Shown: positions 1 through 5,833 of the stretch, piece by piece
Layout: each line of letters starts with the position of its first letter
How positions within the stretch are numbered: the first letter of the stretch is position 1
Source: Phycisphaerales bacterium
Lineage (GTDB): Bacteria > Planctomycetota > Phycisphaerae > Phycisphaerales > UBA1924
NCBI GenBank assembly: GCA_020054055.1
Contig: JAGVLZ010000140.1
Location: forward strand, 1-8,172
DNA: 8,172 bases
Reading direction: 5' to 3'
Position numbers and translations under genes: made by a program
The notes under the pieces: generated by a model
The model's input: only the letters and a program-made list of their open reading frames with translations
The model's database searches: none
What the model was told of the DNA's origin: nothing

Positions 1-1462
1 GGTCGGCCCATCGGGGTTCGCGCCCGCGCGGCCTGGGCTGCTGACTCCCGGCGGCGCGGGGTCCTCGAGCAACGAGGCCGCGGTCAACACAAGCGGGTTC
101 AGCGTCGACGTCTACGGCGGCACGATCATCTACACGGGGACGGAGCAGCAGCACAAGCGCGTGGCGGACCTGGTGAAGAGTTTCACCGAGCACATCGTGG
201 GGTCGCGCGTCGATGTCCGCATGTACAAACTGCACAACGCGGAGGCGGAGAGCGTCGCCGACCTGCTGACGCAGTTGATCGAGGACGAATCGTCGCGGGC
301 GGGGACGGGGACGGGGACATCGCCCTTCCTTCCGGCGTCGCGCGTGCAGGGTCAGCGTGCGACGCAGCAGACGCCGGCGCATGTGCCGACACTCGAAGCG
401 CCGGATGCCGCGGCGTCGGGCGAAGAAGGGGGGACGGTCCCCGCGGCGTCCGGGGCTCCCGTCGAGATCAGCATCGTCGCGGACGCGGATCGGAACCAGA
501 TCCTGGTGAAGGCGCCGGCGCGTCAGCAGGCGGAGATCGAGCAGATCATCAAGAGATTGGATGAGCGCCGGCCGCAGGTGTACCTGGAAGCGCAGATCGT
601 CGCGATCAACGCGACGAACAACTTCGACTGGACGGTCGAGACGCAGGTCAACGCGGGTCAGTTCCTGCTCTTCTCGAGTTTCGGGTTGACGGCGGCGGGG
701 ACCGCGCCCGCCGGTGGGCAGGCGGCGCAGGGGGTCCGCACGGTGCCCCCGAACCGGACGGGGTTGACGACGGCGGTGATCAAGTCCGACTATGTGCCCT
801 TCGTGCTGAACACGCTGGCGAGCAAGACGGACAGCAAGATCATCTCGAACCCGCGCATCCTCGTGAACGACAACGAGACGGCGGACCTGCGGAGCGAGCG
901 CGAGGAGCCCTTCGCCACGACGACGCAGGGGACCGCGACGACGACGACTGGTCAGGGGGGCGTGGCGACGGCGGGCACGTCGCTGAGCGTGACGCCGCGG
1001 ATCAGCAAGGGGGGGTACATCTCGCTGGAATACCAGATTGAACTCTCGGACTTCGTGGGCGCGCCGGTGGCTGGTTTGCAGCCGCCGACGCAGCGCGAGC
1101 AGTTCGCCAGCATCGTGACGATCCCCTCGGATTCGACGATCATCGTGGGCGGGTTCAACCTCACGCGGAAGTCGGAGACGGATTCGGGGATCCCGATTCT
1201 GAAGGACATCCCGATCATCGGGATGCTGTTCAAGAGTTTCAACGTGACGGATCGTCGGACGACGATCTTCGTGTTCATCACGCCGCGGATCATGACCGAT
1301 CCGAACTTCATCGACCTGAGGCTCGCGAGCGAGGGGCCGATCGACAAGGCGGGGGTGGAGGGGATCACTCCTGAACTGAACCCCGTGACGATCAGGATCG
1401 AGGACCAGGCGGACTCGCCGAGCCGGCTGGTGCCGGCGAACGAAGCGCCCTCGGGGCCTTGA
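1..1462 (+). CDS. gspD: GspD-type outer-membrane secretin of the type II secretion system (5'-partial)
   Basis: This is the C-terminal part of the secretin, the multimeric outer-membrane channel through which T2SS substrates leave the periplasm. The frame is open from base 2, giving 486 codons before the TGA at 1460-1462; the true start lies upstream, and the GTG at 161 is internal. Bases 95-190 encode the end of one periplasmic N domain (pattern VDVYGGTIIYTG, then a helix). Bases 224-562 encode a second N domain ending in NQILVKAP...IIKRLD, split by a Gly/Thr/Ala/Pro-rich insert at about 293-460. The secretin domain spans about 578-1297: it opens with VYLEAQIVAINA, contains SNPRILVNDNETADL, and ends with the signature IPILKDIPIIGMLFKS (1190-1237) followed by FVFITPRI. 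About 55 further residues form an acidic, Pro-rich tail where the pilotin-binding S-domain would sit in other GspDs; no clear S-domain is seen. The adjacent gspE-gspK genes favour GspD over PilQ. Confidence 0.95.
   Translation, partial: VGPSGFAPARPGLLTPGGAGSSSNEAAVNTSGFSVDVYGGTIIYTGTEQQHKRVADLVKSFTEHIVGSRVDVRMYKLHNAEAESVADLLTQLIEDESSRAGTGTGTSPFLPASRVQGQRATQQTPAHVPTLEAPDAAASGEEGGTVPAASGAPVEISIVADADRNQILVKAPARQQAEIEQIIKRLDERRPQVYLEAQIVAINATNNFDWTVETQVNAGQFLLFSSFGLTAAGTAPAGGQAAQGVRTVPPNRTGLTTAVIKSDYVPFVLNTLASKTDSKIISNPRILVNDNETADLRSEREEPFATTTQGTATTTTGQGGVATAGTSLSVTPRISKGGYISLEYQIELSDFVGAPVAGLQPPTQREQFASIVTIPSDSTIIVGGFNLTRKSETDSGIPILKDIPIIGMLFKSFNVTDRRTTIFVFITPRIMTDPNFIDLRLASEGPIDKAGVEGITPELNPVTIRIEDQADSPSRLVPANEAPSGP
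301..318 (+). repeat. Three tandem copies of GGGGAC inside gspD
   Basis: Three exact copies of the hexamer GGGGAC lie in frame and encode a Gly-Thr-Gly-Thr-Gly-Thr run at the start of the low-complexity insert in the last N domain of GspD. The unit is a multiple of three, so copy-number change would lengthen or shorten the linker without a frameshift. Confidence 0.8.
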
Positions 1463-1668
1463 CGTTTTTTACCACTGGGATCACGGAGTCGCACGGAGGA
1501 GTTCAAGATCGGAACAGGCACCGATGACACAGATGGGTACAGATCGGACCTGAATCAGTTTTTTTCGAGTGTTTTTGCTTTGGTATCCGTGCCCATCCGT
1601 GTCATCCGTGCCTTGCCTCTTTGCAGCGCTTCAGCAGCGCGTTGAGTCGATCGAGATAACATCAGACG
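1463..1668. repeat. Repeat-rich spacer between gspD and gspE with a long imperfect inverted repeat
   Basis: This 206-base stretch has no convincing gene and is more AT-rich than its flanks. It holds a T6 run (1465-1470), two copies of CACGGAG (1482-1488 and 1492-1498), and an inverted repeat with arms 1517-1544 and 1585-1612. The arms match at 24 of 28 positions and are separated by a 40-base, T-rich loop. Each arm is itself quasi-tandem: the right arm, read on the minus strand, is a run of CACGGAT-like units (CACGGATGACACGGATGGG). A transcript of either strand could fold into a long stem. A 5-bp hairpin (1626-1630 with 1636-1640) follows, then the gspE start. I see no good sigma-70 promoter or strong Shine-Dalgarno sequence. 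From memory, similar CACGGAT/CACGGAG strings recur between genes in some planctomycete and related genomes; that was not checked. Confidence 0.8.
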
Positions 1669-3378
1669 ATGGCACTTCCACCCGCACCCAAACCTGCATC
1701 GCCTCCCGGCGTCAACGGGGTCCACGGCACGCGCTCGCCTGGGGATGAGGCGCGCGCGGTGCGGATGAACGATCTGTTTTCTTCGCTGGGGGTGACTCCC
1801 GAGATCATCAAGCGGTTCCCCGAGTTGCCGGGGGCGGACGAGGAACCCTGGGACGTTCTGCTCTCGGCGGCGGCGAAGGATGAGCACACGGCGCTGGAGA
1901 TTCTGTCCAAGCGTTTCGGCATTCCGTTCGAGCAGGAGCCGACGCCTCACGATTCGGCGGAGCGGTTTTATGAGCGGATTCCCGCGGCGGCGGCGCGTCG
2001 GCACCAGGTCGGGGGGCTGCGGTGTGACGGGCGTGTGATGCAGGTGGCGACGGCGCAGCCCTTGCAGCCGGCGGTCTTCGCGGTGCTGGAGCGGCTGCTG
2101 GAGATGCCGATCGAGATCGTGCTCTCGCCGCGGGCCGCGGTGGGGAACCTGATTAACCGCGGGTACGAGCAGAGGCAGGACCTCGTCACCGAGATCGTCG
2201 AGGACATGCCCCTCGACGAGTCCGAGATCGAGAAGGCGGCCAGTTCGCTGAGCCAGGCGACGGACCTTTTGCAACTGGCGCGGCAGACTCCCGTGATCCG
2301 TCTCGTGAACATGATCCTGTTCGAGGCGCTGCGACGGCGGGCGAGCGATATTCATATTCAGCCGCTCGAGAACCGGCTGGTGATCCGGTTCCGGGTGGAC
2401 GGGATGCTGATCGACGCGTTCAGCCCGCCGTTGTCGCTGGCGGCGGCGATATCGTCGCGCTTGAAGGTGATGGCGGAGTTGGATATCGCGAACCGTCACT
2501 CGCCGCAGGACGGCCAGACGACGGTGCGGGTGGGGTCGCGGAAGATTGACATCCGGTTCTCGTGCGTGCCGACGGTTTTCGGGGAGCGGCTGGTGCTTCG
2601 CCTGCTGGATCAGAGCCAGACGAAACTGACGCTCGATGCGGTGGGGATGACGCGGCACATGCAGGAGCAGTTGGTCGAGTTGATCAACCGGCCGAACGGG
2701 ATGATTCTGGTGACGGGGCCGACGGGCTCGGGCAAGACGACGACGCTCTACGGCGCGCTGGAGCGCGTGGACCGCACGAGTCGGAACGTGATGACGATCG
2801 AGGACCCGGTGGAGTATCACCTCGAGGGGATCGCGCAGATTCAGGTGAACCAGAAGCGTGGGGTGACGTTCGCGACGGGGCTGCGGTCGGTGCTGCGTCA
2901 GGACCCGGACGTGATCCTCGTGGGTGAGATCCGCGACGCGGAGACGGCGCAACTCGCGGTGCAGGCGTCGCTGACGGGGCACCTCGTGCTGGCGACGCTG
3001 CACACGAACGATGCGCCGAGCGCGATCAGCCGTTTGCAGGACATCGGGATCGAGCCGTATCTGATTTCTTCGTCGTTGCTGGCGGTGATGGCGCAGCGGC
3101 TGCTCCGTCGGACCTGCACCGACTGCAAGGGGACGGGGCAGCGCGGGTCGATGCGCTGCGAGCGGTGCTATGGCTCGGGGTACGCGGGGCGCGTCGCGAT
3201 CTATGAGATCATGACGATGACGGACGACATCCGACGGCTGACCATGACCACGGCCGACGCGCGGGCGATCCGCCAGATGGCGGTGGGGGCGGGGATGAGG
3301 GGGATGATCGACGACGGGTTGGAGAAGGTCGCGTCGGGGCTGACGACGGATGTTGAACTGAAGAGGGTGCTGGCGTGA
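1669..3378 (+). CDS. gspE: GspE-type T2SS assembly ATPase
   Basis: This is the cytoplasmic hexameric ATPase that powers pseudopilus assembly; it normally docks on GspF and GspL. It has 569 residues. Residues 1-32 are Pro-rich and poorly conserved in appearance; about 45-170 resemble the T2SSE/MshEN N-terminal domain; about 200-560 form the secretion ATPase core. Visible motifs are ASDIHIQP (N2 domain), Walker A GPTGSGKTT at 350-358, Asp box TIEDPVEY at 376-383, Walker B with ILVGE at 416-420, and His box GHLVLATLHTND at 437-448. A four-cysteine zinc site follows (C483, C486, C497, C500), then GYAGRVAIYEI. An in-frame TAA at 1657-1659 makes ATG 1669 the earliest ATG; ATG 1765 (Met33, MNDLFSSLG) is a plausible alternative, since neither has a strong Shine-Dalgarno sequence. 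The compact zinc loop is unusual. PilB is the main alternative, but the gspG/J/K neighbours favour GspE. Confidence 0.96.
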   Translation: MALPPAPKPASPPGVNGVHGTRSPGDEARAVRMNDLFSSLGVTPEIIKRFPELPGADEEPWDVLLSAAAKDEHTALEILSKRFGIPFEQEPTPHDSAERFYERIPAAAARRHQVGGLRCDGRVMQVATAQPLQPAVFAVLERLLEMPIEIVLSPRAAVGNLINRGYEQRQDLVTEIVEDMPLDESEIEKAASSLSQATDLLQLARQTPVIRLVNMILFEALRRRASDIHIQPLENRLVIRFRVDGMLIDAFSPPLSLAAAISSRLKVMAELDIANRHSPQDGQTTVRVGSRKIDIRFSCVPTVFGERLVLRLLDQSQTKLTLDAVGMTRHMQEQLVELINRPNGMILVTGPTGSGKTTTLYGALERVDRTSRNVMTIEDPVEYHLEGIAQIQVNQKRGVTFATGLRSVLRQDPDVILVGEIRDAETAQLAVQASLTGHLVLATLHTNDAPSAISRLQDIGIEPYLISSSLLAVMAQRLLRRTCTDCKGTGQRGSMRCERCYGSGYAGRVAIYEIMTMTDDIRRLTMTTADARAIRQMAVGAGMRGMIDDGLEKVASGLTTDVELKRVLA

Positions 3379-3530
3379 AGAACAGCGGACAGTGGACAGT
3401 GGACAGTGGACAGGAAGGCCGGGGCGCTCAGCATACGGTTATTCGGCCGGCGATCCGAACATTGTGTACTCCGATTTCCTCCCTCCGCTTTTCCCTGTCC
3501 ACTGTCCACTGTCCACTTCCCACTTCATAA
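3379..3530. repeat. Spacer between gspE and gspF built on a perfect 24-bp inverted repeat of GGACAGT units
   Basis: Right after the gspE stop come almost four tandem copies of the 7-mer GGACAGT (3387-3413). Just before gspF the complement appears as three ACTGTCC-type units. Bases 3391-3414 and 3494-3517 are exact reverse complements (24 of 24), enclosing a 79-base loop. A smaller 5-bp stem lies inside the loop (GGCCG 3417-3421 with CGGCC 3444-3448). No convincing gene is seen. The right arm ends 13 bases before the gspF start codon, so folding of the transcript would bear directly on gspF translation. The layout (two simple tandem arms, mutually inverted, around a unique core) parallels the gspD-gspE spacer but with a different unit. 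From memory, such GGACAGT runs are dispersed in some planctomycete-like genomes; not verified. Confidence 0.9.
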
Positions 3531-4724
3531 ATGTCCTCCCTCCCCTCCCATCACTACCTTTTTCAGGCGATGACCTCCGCGGGGGCCAAGACGCTGGGGA
3601 TGCGCGCGGCGGCGGATGAATCGCAACTGGCGGATGAACTGCGGCGGGAGCAGTTGATGCTGCTGAAGGCGTGGCGGGTTCCTCTCGGGCGGGTGGCGCC
3701 GGCGGGATTGCCGTTGAAGGATGACGCGGCGCTGAACGATCAGTTGTCGATCCTTCTGTCGCGCGGCGTGCCGTTGATCGACTCGCTGGAGGTCGCGTCG
3801 AGCGTCGTGAGCAACGCGAGCAAGAACCGGATCGCTCGACTGCGCGAGGCGGTCGCGGCGGGGCTTTCGTTCTCCGATGCCTGCCAGAAGTCGGGAGGGT
3901 TCGACGACGTGACGATCGCGGTGTACCGATCCGCCGAGCGGACGGGGGACGTCGCGGGGGCGGCGAAGCGTCTGGCGGTCTCGGCGAAGCGGCGGCTGGG
4001 GATCCGGGGCAAAGCCATTACGGTGATGATCTACCCGGCGATTGTCTTCTCGATCAGCGTGCTGGTCTTCTTCGGATTGCTCATCTTTCTGGTGCCGACG
4101 ATCGCGAAGCAGTTGCAGCAGATGAACACGACGACCAACAGGTTTTCACAGGTGGTGTTTTCGACGGGCGAATGGCTGAACGCGCACATGGGGTTCACCT
4201 TTGCGATGGCGGCGGTGCTGGTCATCGCGGCGATCGCGGTGCGGGGGCGGGCGGCGCGTGGGTTCATGACGTGGATTCAGCGCGTGCCGGCGGTGGCGAG
4301 ACTGATCTTGACGGTGGAGTTGACGCGGTTCTTTTCCGTGATGGCGGCGATGGTGAAATCGGGTGTGCCGCTGGCGGACGCGCTCTCGACGGCGACGAAC
4401 GTGATCTCCTCGGCCCGGCTGCGGGAGCAACTGAACGGCGTGCAGCGCGGGCTGGTCGAGGGGGGGCTGTGGAAGACGCTGGTCGAACGGGCCGATGCGC
4501 TGCCCCTGGCGACTCGGCGGTTGCTCATCGCGGCCGAACGGGCGGGCGACCTGGATTCGGCCTTTGATTCGCTGTCGCAGGACATGGCGGATGAGGTGGA
4601 GGTCCGGTCGGCGCGGCTGCTGGCGTTCCTGGAGCCGGGGGCGATCCTGCTGATGCTGGCCCTGATCGGGCCGTTGATTATTGCTATTGCCGTCCCGCTG
4701 ATGACCTTCCGCAGCGGGCAGTGA
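3531..4724 (+). CDS. gspF: GspF-type inner-membrane platform protein of the T2SS
   Basis: GspF is the polytopic inner-membrane protein on which the GspE ATPase acts to move pseudopilin subunits out of the membrane. The protein has 397 residues, a normal length for the family. It begins with the expected beta motif (HYLFQAMTSAGAKTLG, compare Y-x-A-x-x-x-G). Two T2SSF repeats follow: about 69-190 (QLSILLSRGVPLIDSLEVA, then ERTGD) and about 262-390 (ELTRFFSVMAAMVKSGVPL, then AERAGD). Three hydrophobic segments lie at about 164-189, 221-238 and 366-391, the last preceded by FLEPGAILLM, typical of the family. An in-frame TAA at 3528-3530 sits directly against ATG 3531, so the start cannot be further upstream; the next Met (residue 14) would remove the family motif. 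There is no Shine-Dalgarno sequence before this start, because the repeat arm of the spacer occupies that region. Confidence 0.95.
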   Translation: MSSLPSHHYLFQAMTSAGAKTLGMRAAADESQLADELRREQLMLLKAWRVPLGRVAPAGLPLKDDAALNDQLSILLSRGVPLIDSLEVASSVVSNASKNRIARLREAVAAGLSFSDACQKSGGFDDVTIAVYRSAERTGDVAGAAKRLAVSAKRRLGIRGKAITVMIYPAIVFSISVLVFFGLLIFLVPTIAKQLQQMNTTTNRFSQVVFSTGEWLNAHMGFTFAMAAVLVIAAIAVRGRAARGFMTWIQRVPAVARLILTVELTRFFSVMAAMVKSGVPLADALSTATNVISSARLREQLNGVQRGLVEGGLWKTLVERADALPLATRRLLIAAERAGDLDSAFDSLSQDMADEVEVRSARLLAFLEPGAILLMLALIGPLIIAIAVPLMTFRSGQ

Positions 4725-4742
4725 AGTGGTCGGTATGAACGA

Positions 4743-4769
4743 CCGGACGATCTACAATCGGGTGTCCGG
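4743..4769 (+). other. Hairpin in the gspF-gspG spacer, overlapping a TACAAT box
   Basis: Bases CCGGACGAT (4743-4751) pair with ATCG (4757-4760) and TCCGG (4765-4769), giving a 9-bp stem with a 4-base bulge and a 5-base loop. A smaller 5-bp stem (4728-4732 with 4740-4744) lies just upstream and shares two bases with it. No T-run follows, so this is not a standard intrinsic terminator. The hexamer TACAAT (4753-4758) within it resembles a -10 box, but the base stretch 17 nt upstream is a poor -35. It could be an mRNA processing or stabilising element ahead of the abundant pseudopilin, or a weak internal promoter. Both roles are inference. Confidence 0.35.
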
Positions 4770-4781
4770 CCCAACCCTGAT

Positions 4782-4786
4782 GGAGA
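4782..4786 (+). promoter_or_regulatory. Ribosome binding site of gspG
   Basis: GGAGA lies seven bases before ATG 4794 and supports that start. It is the first clear Shine-Dalgarno sequence among the three internal gene starts examined so far (gspE, gspF and gspG), consistent with high translation of the major pseudopilin. Confidence 0.7.
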
Positions 4787-4793
4787 ACCGCAG

Positions 4794-5210
4794 ATGATCC
4801 CGTCCAAGTCAAAGACCGCACGCTTGTCGCCCCGCGGCTTTTCGCTCATCGAACTGATGGCGGTGATAATCATCATCGGCGTGCTGGGGGCGATCGTGAC
4901 GATCAGCATGGGCGGCGCGACGGAGCGTGCGAAGATCGCGGCGACGAAATCCTCGATGGCGACGGTGAAGAGCGCGCTGAATATCTATCGCGGGACCTAC
5001 AACACGTTCCCGGATTCGACGAGCGCCGGGTTGCAGGTGCTGGTGCAGGACAAGTACATCGAAAAACTGCCGAAGGACGGCTGGAACCGCGACATCGAGT
5101 ACTACGCGCCGACGCAGGAATACCCGAATGGGTTTGAGTTGCTTTCGGCGGGGCCGGACTTGGTTTCGGGGACGGGAGACGACATCCGCATGACGCCGGA
5201 AACGCCATGA
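4794..5210 (+). CDS. gspG: GspG-type major pseudopilin
   Basis: This is the main shaft subunit of the periplasmic T2SS pseudopilus. It has 138 residues, the usual GspG size. The class III (type IV pilin-like) signal is clear: a basic 15-residue leader ends RG, prepilin peptidase would cut before Phe16, and the mature protein starts FSLIELMAVIIIIGVLGAI with Glu at mature position 5 (Glu20). The rest follows the GspG pattern: an amphipathic helix with AKIAATKSSMATVKSALN, the LPKDGWNRDIEYYAP strand region (compare the family DPWG-x-x-Y motif), and a C-terminal AGPDLVSGTGDDI loop (119-131) matching the calcium-binding loop of GspG. That acidic loop favours GspG over a type IV pilin. It overlaps the next pseudopilin gene by ATGA (5207-5210), suggesting coupled translation. 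It needs a prepilin peptidase (GspO/PilD) that is not in the window. Confidence 0.95.
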   Translation: MIPSKSKTARLSPRGFSLIELMAVIIIIGVLGAIVTISMGGATERAKIAATKSSMATVKSALNIYRGTYNTFPDSTSAGLQVLVQDKYIEKLPKDGWNRDIEYYAPTQEYPNGFELLSAGPDLVSGTGDDIRMTPETP

Positions 5211-5830
5211 TGCTTTGCTTGTCCAATCCCGCGAGTCGCGCCACGATCCGGCCTGGGGTTTCGTCGAAGACTCCTCGTCCCCGGCGTGCTGCCAGACCTG
5301 GGCTGACGCTCATCGAGGTGGTGGCGGCGACGGCGCTCCTGACCGGGCTGGCGACGATCGTGCTCGGAGCGGTGTCGTTCATGGAGGCGGCGTCGGCCCG
5401 CGAGCGGCATCAACTCCAGGCGATGGAGGTGGCGCACCGCATCGTCGCGCAATACATCGACAATCCGAAACTCCTTCCCGATGAGTCGCTTCCGATCCAG
5501 CAGGGAGAGTCGTACTACCGCTACGCGATCCAGGAAGACGTGCTGATGCAGGAGCAGGAGGCGGGTTCGAAGATCCGGCGGGCGACGTCGAAGCAGAAGT
5601 CGAATCTCTCGATCGAAGAGGCGCTGCCCCAGATGCTGAACCGGATCATCATCCGCGTTTTCGTGGACGAGCCGCGGAACCCGGTGCTCAATGCATCGAG
5701 GCCCGTCGCGGAACTGACGCGGATCTTCGACCCGATCCAGGGGCGGCCGGAGGATGTGGTGCTGGAAGACCTTCTCAAGCTTGTCGAGCGTGCGCAGCAG
5801 GAAGAGGCGCAGCGCGGCGGGGGGAGGTGA
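5207..5830 (+). CDS. gspI: GspI-like minor pseudopilin
   Basis: This is a probable tip subunit of the pseudopilus, 207 residues long. A prepilin-type signal is present: after a leader ending RPG, cleavage before Leu33 gives LTLIEVVAATALLTGLATI, with Glu at mature position 5 (Glu37). The following helix (QAMEVAHRIVAQYIDNP) and the later strands (YYRYAIQEDV, then LNRIIIRVFVDEP) fit GspI better than GspH or GspJ, as does its place directly after gspG and before the gspJ-like gene. The leader is long for this family: 32 residues with seven Arg/Lys. Starts at ATG 5207 (overlapping the gspG stop as ATGA) or ATG 5210 are possible; I see no good later start. The C-terminal 80 residues add a charged helical tail (EDLLKLVERAQQEEAQ). 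The upstream ribosome binding site is weak, so translation is probably coupled to gspG. GspH is the main alternative. Confidence 0.72.
   Translation: MMLCLSNPASRATIRPGVSSKTPRPRRAARPGLTLIEVVAATALLTGLATIVLGAVSFMEAASARERHQLQAMEVAHRIVAQYIDNPKLLPDESLPIQQGESYYRYAIQEDVLMQEQEAGSKIRRATSKQKSNLSIEEALPQMLNRIIIRVFVDEPRNPVLNASRPVAELTRIFDPIQGRPEDVVLEDLLKLVERAQQEEAQRGGGR
5823..5827 (+). promoter_or_regulatory. Ribosome binding site of the gspJ-like gene
   Basis: GGAGG ends six bases before the GTG at 5834 and lies within the last codons of the preceding gene. It supports the GTG start. The in-frame stop of gspI at 5828-5830 excludes any earlier start. Confidence 0.75.
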
Positions 5831-5833
5831 GGC

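Noticed and set aside
161..163. GTG at 161 as the gspD start
   Set aside because: The same frame continues upstream to the window edge with secretin N-domain sequence (VDVYGGTIIYTG), so the GTG is internal.
1447..1470. Intrinsic terminator after gspD (GCCC/GGGC stem followed by a T6 run)
   Set aside because: The stem is only 4 bp, lies in the last codons, and is separated from the T-run by seven bases; a functional terminator cannot be supported.
1559..1604. Sigma-70 promoter for gspE in the T-rich loop (TTGCTT at 1575)
   Set aside because: No acceptable -10 hexamer lies at the proper distance; the T-rich segment alone is not enough.
2562..2927. Plus-strand out-of-frame ORF within gspE
   Set aside because: It overlaps the Walker motifs in another frame and reads as Gly/Asp/Arg-rich low-complexity sequence, a frame shadow.
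1555..3003. Long open frame of 482 codons on the minus strand opposite gspE
   Set aside because: Its product is an Arg/His/Pro/Leu-rich string without domains, typical of the antisense frame of a GC-rich gene, and it lies opposite an ATPase with every expected motif.
3387..3517. CRISPR array or a classic insertion sequence between gspE and gspF
   Set aside because: The repeat unit is 7 bases with no spacers of regular length, and there is no transposase gene or visible target-site duplication.
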